Below the pieces are notes generated by a model, which was given only the letters and a program-made list of their open reading frames with translations, was not told where the DNA came from and did no database searches. The translations under genes were made by a program, and so were the position numbers. Shown here piece by piece: positions 43,214 through 54,838 of a DNA stretch of 64,000 nucleotides. The DNA comes from Cryptomeria japonica. Its lineage: Eukaryota > Streptophyta > Pinopsida > Cupressales > Cupressaceae. The stretch covers positions 646,566,468-646,630,467 of the forward strand of contig NC_081409.1 in NCBI RefSeq assembly GCF_030272615.1, read 5' to 3'. Positions within the stretch are counted from its first letter, which is position 1; each line of letters begins with the position of its first letter.

Positions 43214-43560
43214 TTGTCAATCGGTAGAAGACTTGAAGTGGTAAAAGGCAAAATTAGGGTTTATGCCCTAACTATGATGCATTTATTATGGTAGGTGAAA
43301 AGTCTGTATAAAAGGATTTTGGTCATCATTTTCACTGATCTATTTTCGAGCGAAGAATTTTCAAGTGCAGAGCGACAAGGGTGATTTATCTAGCGATTCA
43401 AAGTGAATCCAAAAATTTTGTAGAGGAATGCAGCAAACTTTCAGTGAAGAATACTAAGCGGTGTTCTAGCAACCAAAGTGGTGTATTGTGGGAGACATTG
43501 GCAAACCCTAAAATTTGAATTGTGAAGGTGTTTCTTGAAATTCTCATTTATCATTTAATC
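43214..43560 (+). other. Element E: spacer between ORF1 and ORF2
   Basis: About 350 bp without coding signal between the zinc-knuckle ORF and the second ORF. It may act as a leader for ORF2; TATAAAAGG at about 43308-43316 could be a second promoter. Element J has a spacer of similar length (62544-62885). Confidence 0.4.
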
Positions 43561-46500
43561 ATGGCTTCTGCATCACACTCCAGTTCTAGTGTACCTGTGG
43601 ACTCAGTCGAGTTTCTTCAAAGGAAAATGAAATACAATGGCCTATCCCAAATACCCGCTAGAGTTATAGTTGAGGAAGAGACCTAGAATCCCTAGTGATT
43701 CATTCCCAGGTAGGTCTGTTCTGTGGGGATGATAAGAAGATCAAACCAAAGTATAACATCCTAGAGAAGATGAAACTGCATAATGCGGTGTATTTTCTGG
43801 AAGAATTCATAGAAGATCACATTCGCATCATCCTTAGCACAGAGCATGGTGATAAGATGTACCTCGAGCGCACACATGACATCACACTAGAGACAATTCA
43901 TGTCGTCATCGGTTTTTGTAACATTGGAGAGGTGCCAGGTCTAAGGAAGGTTACCAAGATTGAAATGACAAAGCTCAGCAGTTCTCTGAGCGACCAACGG
44001 GCAATGACCGTCAACACCATCAAAGATGATCTGGTAAAGTATGCTTGCATGGTGATTGGTTATCGGATATTCTATGCTAGCAGAATGAACTCTATCCCTA
44101 CTCCTATAGTGAATGTCTCTTATCAGATGATCAAGGGAGGCACTACATTTGACTTATGTACCTATTTGCAGAAGCAACTACTATTGAACTTGAAGTCCAT
44201 CAAACAGGATAATGCTCTAGGTTTGGACAACTTTTGGTCAGCCTATTCTTCTACTTCCAGTGCTATTTCCCTGGAATAGGTGATGTGCAATGGTCTGCTG
44301 ACCTACTGGTCTCCAGAAAAATCAAAGAAAGTCTTCAAGTAGTGGGAACTTCACATCCTGAGGCTCTGAATAAGTATTTTGATGAATTCAAGCGTAAAAT
44401 AAGCCAGAGAATGAGGATATTTGCTAATATTGTGAAGAAATATGAAGATGACATCTGCTTCCGCATAAAGGTAGATGAATGCATAATGGAAGTGGTGGAA
44501 CCAAGAAAGGAAGCAATTGAACCAATGGGGTATGAAGTGATGTATGATATGTTGATCGGGTATGCCTCTACCCTACTTGCCTCTCCACTGGATGCGAAGA
44601 AAAAGTGAACCGATACCTACTTAGAGAGGGTCACACTGATTGAAGAACCAAAACAGAAGAAGGACAAAGCAGTGCCATCAGAATCTGCATCGGTTACCTC
44701 TGCTAGTCCTAAAGTGACCAAGTGGTCACCTGCTAAGAAGAAACCGAAGGTTGTTCCTGCTAAAGTCTTTGAGAGGAAGCAGAAAACCAAAAACAGCTCA
44801 CCGGAGTTAGAGGATACTAAACCAGAAGTATAGCCAAAGAAGACCAAACAATCAAGCAAGAAGGCAAAATCTATCGGTAATGCACCTGCAACGTCAGCAC
44901 CGGTAAATATAGACATCTCTTCTTATAAACCGATGACACATTGTCAGAGAACTATTAAGAATATTAAGAGGAAGTTGGTTGATGATTTAAAAGAATATTT
45001 TGATGATTTTACTGATAGTGAGAAAGAAGAAGTAGCGCAAGAAATCATTAAATATTTATGTGTTAATGACCGGTCGCCATCAAAAATTAGATCGGTGAGA
45101 CTTGATTCTTTATATAATTCTTTGGATAATACATGACGCATTGCCATTGAAATAGAACATGAAATAAGGGAGAAAGTCTTTGCACAATACTTTCCCAATG
45201 CCTCTAATTTTGAATTATTTGAAATAATTGATAAGAACAAAGGTCTCTTCTTCATGAGAAGAGGAAGACTCAGGCTACTAGAAGGTAAAGCTTCCGAAGT
45301 GGAGAAGGACACACATTTACATGTCAAAGCTGATGTCCGGTAACACCAAGTGTCTAAGGCCAATCTGAAGGTTGAACAAGCACCTGATCTAACATCAGGC
45401 AAACCCGATGAAGCATTTGATAGTGAAGGGGAAAGAGTGAAAAAGAAAAATGATACCATTAATGTGGATGTATTAGATGTTGAGGATGTCACTCCAGACA
45501 CAGAGAAGGAGAAACAGGATGAAGAAAAAGAAGAGAAAGAGAAACATGACAAAGAAAAAGCAGAGAAAGAGAAACAGGACAAAGAAAAAGCTGCAAAAAG
45601 AGAAGCAAGACAAAGAACAAATGAAGAAAGAGCAAGTGGAAGAGAAAAAAAGAGAGGAAGACAAGATGAAATAGGAAGAGAAAAAGAAAGAGGAGGAGAA
45701 GAGGAAACAAGAAGAAGAGAAGAGAAAAGAAGAGGAGAAGAGAAAAGAAGAAGAGAAGAGAAAAGGAGGAAGAAAAGAAAAAGAAGGAAGAAGACAAGAA
45801 GAAGGAAGAACTGAAGAAGAAACAAGAAGAGGAGAAAAAGAAAATAGAAGAGGAAAATAAAAGAGCAACAGAGGAGAAGGAAGCAGAGAAAACCAAACAG
45901 GCGGAGACTCCCAAGGAAACCGGTGGTCAAGCCAAACTGGTTGACACCACCAGTCCAATTGACCTTCAATCAACAGATGAGTCCGAGATGGTGTGATGCA
46001 TCAAACTGGCATAAGAAAGACTGGAAGAGTTGCAGAGGAAGAAGGAAAGGGATGTCATACAAACTATAGTTGACACCCTTACCTGTCTGATTTCCGGTAC
46101 TAACCTCCCTAGTACCGATTCCTCTTTGTCCAAGCTGAAACTTCTTTGTACTGTAGTGGAGGACCAGGTACAATGCTTGGAAGATGTTGGTCTAACCACT
46201 GCCAAGAAGAACCATGAAAAGGCACTCAACACTACCTTAGTCAAGAAACTGGAGGGGTTCTATGGATGAGGGCAAATTACTTTTGAGTAAAATCTGCCAA
46301 CCCCATCTATTTTGTGATGATGTGCTTAAGCAGAAAGATAAACTCCAATCGGAGTTACAGGCATACATCAACACCTTCAAGATGCCATATGATTCATTTA
46401 GTACATATGGGAAAACAATTCATCATTATCAGCTGCAGACTGCCAGGGTAGAATAAAAAATATTCAGCTTGGAATAAAGATTTGCAGGAGCTTCAACTGG

Positions 46501-46727
46501 TCTTATTGCCTAGACTGCAGATTCTTCAGAAATGTTTTCTCAATCTGGAAGCCATCACGGTAACTCAAGAGATGAGTACCATTGATGCTATGGAAGAACT
46601 GGTATTCCAGATGCATATAGAAAGTGAAATTGCTACCTCATTACTTGAGTCATGGACATTGGCCATGAAAACTTTTATGCAGGATTTTAAATCTATTTTT
46701 GATAAGTTTTATTCCTTATTGTCATGA
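43561..46727 (+). pseudogene. Element E ORF2: long non-pol protein of unknown function (broken)
   Basis: I do not recognise this protein. It starts MASASHSSSSVPVDSVEF. After a frameshift near 43690 comes a globular part (KMKLHNAVYFLEEFIEDHIR; RTHDITLETIHVVIGF; YACMVIGYRIFYASRMNSIP; MIKGGTTFDLCTYLQKQLLL) to about 44600. Next is a Lys/Ser/Pro-rich linker (44640-44930). An acidic segment (EYFDDFTDSEKEEVAQEIIK) precedes a Lys/Glu-rich coiled coil (about 45490-45900). Helical C-terminal segments end at 46727 (FKSIFDKFYSLLS). Total is about 1,050 codons in several frames. No DSG, HHCC, DDE or RT motif was found. Element J encodes a recognisable relative of the N-terminal part, so ORF2 is a family feature. 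Confidence 0.65.
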
Positions 46728-47008
46728 ACATTTACTCTATTTTTATATATAAGGAAACAAGGGTTATTCTGCATTACTTTGTCATTGTTGGTAGAGGGGG
46801 AGTAGTACTTAAAATTTTCATGAATGTTACCATTTCATGTATACTTTCATGTTACCACTTTGGGGGAGTAGTATACATTGCAATTTCTGCAAAAGGGATA
46901 GTGTATATGCTTAGGGGGAGTAATTTTGATTATGGCATATTTTTGTTGTAAAAACACTTAGATGTCAAAATTTTCCTAAGTGTTGCCATCAATGCCAAGT
47001 GGGGAGAT
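46728..47008 (+). promoter_or_regulatory. Element E: 3' UTR with repeated polypurine tracts
   Basis: Holds AGGGGGAGTAGT near 46796, TGGGGGAGTAG near 46861, TTAGGGGGAGTAA near 46911, and finally GTGGGGAGAT directly before the LTR. The last is the expected plus-strand primer; the others are spaced about 50-90 bp apart. Confidence 0.65.
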
Positions 47009-48166
47009 TGTTGGCATTTTGATGATGTTTTGATTGTCATTGATGGACACACATTTTCTTGTTGTATGAGTTATGCTCAACCGGTAATTGTTCCAACCGG
47101 TATTATGTATTATAGTCTTTAGACTATCGATGTTTTGCAGAAGATGTTTACCGGTCACAAATTGATTGAAGACCCAGGCGCTATGGTGAAATCAAGCAGT
47201 ATGGAGACCTCAAGCGGTTCGAGGATCACAAGCAGTACGAAGGACCCAAGTGGTAGTTAACACTATGATCTACCAGTCATCATTTTTGACAACCGGTAAT
47301 CGGTATATTGTATGAATCGATATTACTCTGTGATGAGTTACCAACGGGTATTTCTGTGATGAGTTATCATCCAATGACACTTTGGTGGTGAGTTTGTGTC
47401 ATGTTACCAAATGTGTCTAGATGCATTGAACCTAGGAACTTGTAGTTTAATCCTATTGGACCGACATGAAATCAGTCTCCTTTATAAGGACATCATGTCC
47501 AGGGTTTGCATATGTGAGAGATGTATGATGTATGAGAAGGTTATGTGCAATCTTTGCAGAGAAGATTAGGTCTGTGTGAAGAGTTAGAGTGTGGAGATAT
47601 TGAAGACTGAAGTAATTCTGAAATGCATTAACAATGAGCTATCAAGGATCTAACCAAGCATACTGTGCTAGTATCTAGATCACTCACTTGTTGATTACTC
47701 ATATCTTCGACAAGTCTGAAACACTTAACCGGGTAGGCCCAACAAAGCCTTTGTAAATCCTGTGACAAGGTGGTTCACAACTATGGATCTGAAATCCTTT
47801 AACAAGGTAGTCTTTCACAAGACTTGTCTCCTAATAGAGATCTAGATTCCTAACAGGATCTGTTTTGGTGAAGAACATTGTATGACCTTAACCGGTCTAG
47901 TTTCTATTCTGCAGATGGTTACTTGTGAGTTTCTGCTCACTGTGGTTTTTCCCATTTGGGTTTCCATGTCAAATATCTTGTGTTATGGTGATCGTGCTCT
48001 TGTGGGTGAATGCTTTGTTTGCTATTTGGTTTGCATCTATCTTAACCGGTTTATTAGTGAAACTCTTGTACCGGTTATCTCCTAAACTGTTTAAGAGTTT
48101 GTGTATAGTATTTTTTGGTATACTAATTCACGCCCCCCTCTTAGTATTCATCAGATTAAATCATCA
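47009..48166 (+). repeat. Element E: right (3') LTR
   Basis: Starts TGTTGGCATTTTGATG after the polypurine tract and ends near TTAAATCATCA. It shares layout and blocks with the left LTR (CTCACTGTGGTTTTTC, CATTTGGGTTT, and the ACAAGGT/CTAACAGGA units) but overall identity looks low. CCGGT motifs are frequent (47082-47300). No target duplication matches TCCTT on the left. Confidence 0.75.
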
Positions 48167-48171
48167 AATTA

Positions 48172-48550
48172 TAGTCAATGTGACTCCAATCTTGTGATTG
48201 AGCAGTGAACTCTAGGTAGCTGGCCTTTCTGCATGTGCAAACCCCATTTGTATACACATACCATCTGTAGTAGTATCATCTGATTGTGGGTAAGGTTTCC
48301 CACCATGATTTTTCTCCTTACAACATTTCCACATACAAATCTCTGTGTTATGTGTTGTGGATGTTGTTTCTCTTTCTATTTCATGCATTAAGCTTCACCG
48401 GTATTGCAATTAACTGATAAAACTGTCTACCGTCATAAAGCTTGGTTTACCGGCATTAAGCATTAAGTTTTGGTTAAGTTATATTTGGGTTGAAATAAAT
48501 AGACAACTGATTCACGCCCCCCCCTTCTCAGTTACCTCTGGGTCCTAACA
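48172..48550 (+). repeat. Element G: 5' LTR, last 379 bp
   Basis: Matches the end portion of other copia LTRs (TCAATGTGACTCC, GAACTCTAGGTAGC, GATTCACGCCCCCCCC) and ends GGTCCTAACA. The first part is missing; it abuts the right LTR of E, so a deletion or insertion removed it. Confidence 0.8.
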
Positions 48551-48552
48551 AT

Positions 48553-48564
48553 TGGTATAAGAGC
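48553..48564 (+). promoter_or_regulatory. Element G: primer binding site (one mismatch)
   Basis: TGGTATAAGAGC, one base different (A for C) from the initiator tRNA-Met complement. Confidence 0.85.
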
Positions 48565-48608
48565 TAAGTCCTCTTTTTGCAGAAGTTTAACAACTTGATG
48601 AGATTCTA

Positions 48609-49620
48609 TGGCAACTAACTATTTCAGGAAGGACAGTTTGAAACTTCATGGAACTAACTGTGGTATATGGAAGATCAGAATGGAGACACATCTAAATTGC
48701 ATTGGAAAAGACATATGGGATGTTACACACAATGGCTATGTTGGTCCTACACTAGGTCAACCTAATCCACCTATATTGAGTAAGGATCAAGAGAATCACT
48801 TTTGAGTGCCTTGTGAAATCAACAAATCATGGGATTATCAGACTGATCTACTTCTAAAGCTATTTGGGATAAATTGGAGACATTTAATGAAGGTGATTCC
48901 ATTATCAATATTGCAAAACTGGAATGCTTCCGGGCTAGGTATGAGAATTTGAAAATGGAAGAAGGTGAAAGAATTTTTGCTTTTATGGAAAGGGTTAATG
49001 AAATTGTTTTGGGAATACAATGTTGTGGAGGTTCCTTAAGTGAAGATGAAATTGTTTCTAAAGTTTTGAGAGCATTGCCACATGCATACAAAATGAAATT
49101 AACTGCTATAAATGAGTTAAGAACTATGCCTAATACATCAGTATCTAGAGATACGTTGGTTGGAAACTTTTCAACATTTGAGCTTGAGGAATTTGGTCTT
49201 GATGCTACAATTAAAACAGATTTAGCCTTCAAAGCATCATCTTCTGCAACATCTTCATCATTAGCTAATAAATTTGATTAAAAAGCACTTTATGCAAGAT
49301 AACTTGAAGACATCAGGAGGGAAAATGATGAACTGGAAGAACTTGAAGCACTATTTGCAAGGAAAATGCCTAAAGGTCCTATTGGAAGTAAGTATGAAGG
49401 TAAAGAACCCTTTAAATATTTTAACTGCAATAAAATTGGTCATATGGCATCTAGATGTCCTGACAGACATGCAAGATTGAGAGAAGAAGCTAAAACAACA
49501 TATAAGCCTAACCCTCAATATCAAAGATACAAATTTAAGAAGAATAGAGACAAATCATATTATTATGCTGATGAAGGAGTTACTGATAATTCTGATGAAG
49601 AACTGACAGACAATGGATGA
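48609..49620 (+). pseudogene. Element G: gag (dead)
   Basis: Starts MATNYFRKDSLKLHGTN. A frameshift near 48805 precedes the open core (KIDN-free UBN2 block: METFNEGDSIINIAKLE, EDEIVSKVLRALPHAY). A stop at 49279 is followed by the second half. The knuckle reads YFNCNKIGHMASRC, its first Cys replaced by Tyr. Similarity to the gag of F is high throughout. Confidence 0.88.
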
Positions 49621-51090
49621 GATTTTGTTGCAATAACAAAAGATCAACCGACACCTATTGATCCACTGGTAGAGCAGATCCTGGCAGCTAAAATTGAAGA
49701 AAAGGATGAATGGATTATAGATTCCGGATGTTCACATCATATGACTAGAGATAAAAGTAAATTCTTATCTTTTCAGGAATATAATGGAGGTCTAGTAAGA
49801 TTTGGAGATGACAAAGCTTGTTTGATTAGAGGAAAAGGCACTGTATCTTTTGATGGTAAGTACAATACTGACAATGTTTATTATATTGAAGGTTTGAAGC
49901 ATAATCTTTTGAGTGTTGGTCAATTAGTTGAAAAAGGATTTCAGTTACAATTTAAGAATGGTAAATGCAAAATCATGAATAGAACTGGTTTGGAGATTAC
50001 AACCGGTAATCAGGCTAGAGGTAATATCTTTCACTTGAATAACAATGAAAAGACATGCTTGATTGCACATATTGATGAAAGTTGGTTATGGCATAAAAGA
50101 CTCTGTCATGTGAATTTTGATTGCATTGTAAAGATTAGTTCATCTAAGGTAGTAAGGGATTTACCTAAGATTGTAAAACCTCATAATCTGGTATGTAAGG
50201 AATTTCAAATGGGAAAGCAAGTTAGAACAACTTTCAAGAGTATTTATGAGAAAACCAATGATGTTCTTGATTTAATTCATACTAACTTATATGGTCCGGC
50301 AAGAACAAGAAGTCTACAGGGTGATAGATACTTTGTGCTAATCATTGATGATTATTCTAGAATGTGTTTGGTTACTTTTCTAAGGGTTAAATAAGAAGAT
50401 TTTGGGAAATTCAAATTATTCAAGGCACTTGTAGAGAATGAAACCAGCAAGAAAATCAAATGTTTAAGATTGGATCAAGCAAGTGAATTTACATCTAAGG
50501 AGTTCAATACATTTTTTGAAGTGAATAGAATTAGAAGACAACTATCAGCACCCCAGACACCTCAGGAAAATGGAGTTGTGGAAAGGAAGAACATAACTAT
50601 TCTGGATGTAGCTAGAAGCATGATATCAGAAGCAAATCTACCTCATGCGTATTGGAGAGAAGTAGTGAATACAACGGTTTACACTTTCAACAAAGTTCAC
50701 ATCAAAGGTGAAATCGGTAAGATACCCTATGAATTATGGTTTGGTAATATTCCTACTCTTAAGGACTTCAAAATATTTGAAAGCAAATGTTACATTAGGA
50801 GAGATGAGTATATTGGTAAATTTGATCCTAGAAGTGATGAAGGACTATTTCTTGGTTATTCATCTAGGAGAAAAGCATATAGATGTTTTAATAAAAGATT
50901 GCAGAAAATCGTTGAGAGTGCAAATGTGAAGATAGATGAACACTTTAGAAGAAATTCAAGGTCTATGGATTCTGAACCGGCAGTTGAGATAATCACAAAT
51001 GAACCTATATATAATGCACTGGTACAGAATATTGATCCAGTTACACCGACATCATCAAAGAATTCCACAGTGACTAAAGAACAACAATAA
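49621..51090 (+). pseudogene. Element G: protease and integrase (dead)
   Basis: The protease site WIIDSGCSHHMTRD near 49715 is intact. The pre-integrase block YYIEGLKHNLLSVGQLVEKG follows. The zinc region keeps WLWHKRLCHVNF, but CKEC has become CKEF. The first catalytic Asp is Asn (IHTNLYGPAR), the second site is RLDQASEF, and the Glu site is NGVVERKN. A TAA at 50392-50394 and a frameshift separate the halves of the core. Strand transfer would be lost. Confidence 0.9.
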
Positions 51091-52749
51091 GTGAACACAC
51101 CCATGTATGTAAGATTGAATCACTCTGAAAGTCAGATAATTGGGAATAAGTATCAAAGAGTTATGACAAGAGGAAGACTGGCAAATGATGAGGTATGTTT
51201 AATTTCTCAAATTGAACCAGCAGCTGTCATTGAGCCATGTGAGGATAAACATTGGATTAAAGCTATGGAAGATGAATTGGAACAAATTGAAAAGAACAAT
51301 ACATGGACATTCGTTCGTTGGCCTAAAGATAAAAATGTAATTGGAACTAAATGGGTATTCAGAAAAAAAACTTAATGAAAATGGTAAGGTAATTTGAAAC
51401 AAAGCATGATTCGTGTGTAAAGAATATTCACAGAAAAAGGGAATTGATTACAATGAAACCTTTGCACTGGTAGCTAGAATTGAGGCAGTCAGATTATTTT
51501 TTGCATTTGCAGCACACAAGAACTATAAAGTATATCAAATGGATGTTAAATGTGCATTTTTGAATGGTGACCTTGAAGAGGAAGTTTACATTGCACAACC
51601 TGATGGATTTTCATTGATAAATAATAAAGATATGGTTTGCAGATTAAGGAAAGCTTTATATGGATTCAAGCAAGCTCCTAGAGTTTGATATGCTAGATTG
51701 GACAAATATCTTTTGAAGCTTGGTTACACTAAAGGTAATGCTAACATCAACTTATATTTCAAAGTGACTAATGAAAATATTTTGGTTATTGAAGTTTTTG
51801 TTGATGACATCATTTTTGGAGGAGAAGATGGATTGTGTAAAGACTTTTCTAATAAGATGCAAGAAGAATTTGAAATGTCTATGAATGGGGAGATAAAATT
51901 CTTTTTAGGATTGCAGATTTCATAGACTGATAAAGGTATATTTTTATGTCAATGAAAGTACTTGAAGGAATTACTGAAGAAATTTGGTATGGAAAACTTT
52001 AAACCGGTAAGTACTCCTATGACTACAACTGATAAATTATCATTAAAGGATGATTCAACTCCTGTTAATTCGACAAGATACAAATCTATGATTGGAGGTT
52101 TACTGTATTTAACATAAAGAAGACCTAATATAATGAATGCAGTGTGTATTGTTTCAAGATTTCAGAGTAATCCTAGAGAAAATCATGAATGAACATTGAA
52201 AAGGATTTTTCGGTATTTACAAGGCACAACAAATCTTGGTTTATGGTATCCTAAAGATGAAAATTTTTATTTATGTGCATACACCGATGCTAATTGGGTA
52301 GGAGATGTAGATGGCAGAAAGAGCACCACCATCAGGGCATTCTTTCTTGGTAGTAGATTGATTTCATGGTTCAGCAAGAAACAAAGTTGTACATCATTAT
52401 CAATAGCAAAATCAAAATATGTTGCAATAGTAACTAATGGTACTCTGGTATTATGGATTAAGCAAATGTTGAAGGACATAAAGGTAAAGTGAAAAGAATC
52501 TATAATCATCTATTGTGATAATTCAGCAACAATTGATATATCTAAGAATCCGGTATTTCACTCTAAAACTAAACATGTTTCTATCAAATATAATTTTCAG
52601 AAAGACAACGTTGAAGAAAACGAAGTGAGATTGGTTTATGTGAATACTAAAGAGTAGATTTCAGATATCTTTACTAAGCCATTGCCTAAGAAAACTTTTG
52701 AATATCTCAGAGAGCAGCTTGGGGTAATACCCTCACCAGTAGAGACTTA
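51091..52749 (+). pseudogene. Element G: reverse transcriptase and RNase H (dead)
   Basis: The linker (LNHSESQIIGNKYQRVMTRG) leads to the RT: IKAMEDELEQIEKNNTW, a frameshift at the A-run near 51363, [15 protein letters not shown] near 51535, and VFVDDIIFGGED near 51795. Stops interrupt at 51686, 51922, 52114 and 52187. RNase H has AYTDANWVGDVDGRKSTT, then a stop at 52489-52491. The C-terminus (DIFTKPLPKKTFEYLREQL) ends at 52747-52749. Confidence 0.9.
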
Positions 52750-53139
52750 GATAGTTGATGCTTGGCATCAAACCGATAGAATTTACAGAGAAACTTTTTT
52801 TTCCCAACTATAATGGAGGAGAGCTACTTCTCAGGGGGAGTAGTTGGTTATAACAATTGGTATTTGTAATTAGTTAGATGAACTAGTTGTATCTGGTATT
52901 TATATTGTTTTGGCATTTGATGTCAAAGGGGGAGAGATATCTATGGAAAAACATTAAAACATTATCCTTTGGGGAGAGACTATTCATTGGGGGAGAGATA
53001 CTTACTCTCTGCATTTGTATTTTTGAATTCTGGTATTGATCTATTTTGGAGATTGTTGGCTTTTGGTTTTTGGCATTTTTGCTTTGGCACTTAGATGGTT
53101 TTTCCATCTTGTGTTGCCATAAATGCCAAAGGGGGAGAT
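52750..53139 (+). promoter_or_regulatory. Element G: 3' UTR with repeated polypurine tracts
   Basis: TCAGGGGGAGTAG near 52833, CAAAGGGGGAGAGA near 52924, TTGGGGAGAGA near 52970, TTGGGGGAGAGA near 52986, and AAAGGGGGAGAT at 53128-53139 directly before the LTR. The last is the expected plus-strand primer. Confidence 0.75.
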
Positions 53140-53559
53140 TGTTGGTATTAAGGATATGTTGTATTGGTTTTGTCATTGATGTCAACATTTATCAACAATT
53201 ATCCTTCTGGAGATCTTTGGTTATGTTCGTCGACAAGTTCAGTGACTTATGCACAGTCATCGATATTTGGTTCACCGACAGGTTATAATGTTCACTGACA
53301 CTGAGGATGACTTGTTATCATCTAGAGATCACATGGTTATGTCGAAGACATGGTTTGGACACTTGGTTTTGGTGACATATTTGTTGTTACCAGCAAATTG
53401 GTCTAGGTTATAGACCGACATGCGTTATCTATTCGAAATCAACACGATACATTATGAAGATGATTTAATCAATTGGTATTATTGATTTAGCCGACATGAT
53501 GCATTGCATGTTGATTTACTTGTTGTAATTGATTTAATTGTAATATTCTTAGTGAGCCG
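53140..53559 (+). repeat. Element G: 3' LTR, left part
   Basis: Starts TGTTGGTATTAAGG and runs to GTGAGCCG, where solo LTR H inserted. It resumes at 55042 with ACCTACTTG. The joined GCCGACCTA block matches the solo LTR at about 10783-10791 (GCCGACCTAATT), confirming the nesting. Confidence 0.85.
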
Positions 53560-54434
53560 TGATGAATCAATGATGAATAGTTAGTACCAAACCGGTACTG
53601 AGAGGGGGGGTGAATCAGTACTGGCAAAAACACTTTTCCTTCAACCAGTTGACTGAAAAACACTGCACTTGACTAGCAAGCAATAACACCGGCCTAAACC
53701 AAATTACTACTGGTTAAACACAGTAAGAAGTGAAACACATAAACCGGTAACTCTTATCTTTCCACACAATCTAACATCTTATTTCCACTTCACCCATATG
53801 TATACACTAGTAATACATCAACAGAAATGTAAAGACTTATTGGTTCAACATGCTTTACCACTTGATAGAGAATAACAAAGCATCACATGAAAACCATCAC
53901 ACATAACACACATATTTTTCATGTGCAAAACCAACTGGGAAAAACCACGGTGGGGATGAATACCCACAAGCTGTTCTTTGAACCCTTTTGAAGTCCGCTC
54001 TATTAGGAGCCTAGTCCGGATAAAGACTTTACAATAGCTTCTGTTAGGAACCGATCTTGCTAGGGATCACCCGGTTAAGGGTGAAACCCTATTAAAGGTT
54101 ACCTTGTTAGAGGATTTTAAGAACTCAATGATTTTGAGTCACTCTGTTAAAGGATTTACAGCTAGCCGGTTAAAGCTACCCTGTTAAGGGATTTTCCAAT
54201 TGTTGAAGTGGTTAGAGGTCTATAGGTATTACAATGATCTGGTAACAACACTTCAATGCCAATGTAGATCCACTTTAGTTCCTTCCTTTTGCAATCACAC
54301 TCTACAGGTATCTATTCTCTTATTTGGTCTAGCAAGAATCACTTATCTTTGTGCTTAGATACACACACAACATTTTCCAACAACCTCAACATGAAAAACA
54401 ACATCGACCTTATAGGAAAGATAGGTCGGTAGCA

Positions 54435-54453
54435 TAAACCCTAAACCCTAAAC
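54435..54453 (-). promoter_or_regulatory. Solo LTR H: telo-box-like motif near the TATA box
   Basis: Two and a half AAACCCT units on the plus strand (minus strand GTTTAGGGTTTAGGGTTT). On the minus strand they lie about 20 bp upstream of CTATAAGG (54408-54415). Telo-boxes (AAACCCTAA) are known plant promoter elements, so this is a plausible part of the LTR promoter. Confidence 0.45.
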
Positions 54454-54838
54454 AGCTAGGTTAAGCAATTCAGTCGGTTCAATCCTAATCATTGAACATA
54501 TTGCATTGATTACAACAATCTTGAATAGATCTCAAGATGTTCTCCAATGTTCATTCTTCACCACTTCTTGGAGGCTAATAACCCATCACGTGCTCTCCAC
54601 CATTTACAGAGACCTCGCATATTCTTGAGGTAGATAGGATAAATCTCCTTCATGCAAGATCCTTCATGTGCACAAGGCTAACGTGGCAACACAATCTATT
54701 CTTCATTATAATGCTAACTCATCACACGATGTCATCGGTTGAATCACATAGGCTTGGAATACTTCAACCGGAAACCCTGAAGCTAAGACTACCAACCGGT
54801 AGTCATACCATATGAAACCTTGATACAAAACATTTCAT

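Noticed and set aside
44944-45973. Long minus-strand ORFs (341 and 166 codons) rich in Ser, Phe and Leu
   Set aside because: They are the antisense of the Lys/Glu-rich coding stretch of ORF2; purine-rich codons give Phe/Ser/Leu on the other strand. No domain is present.
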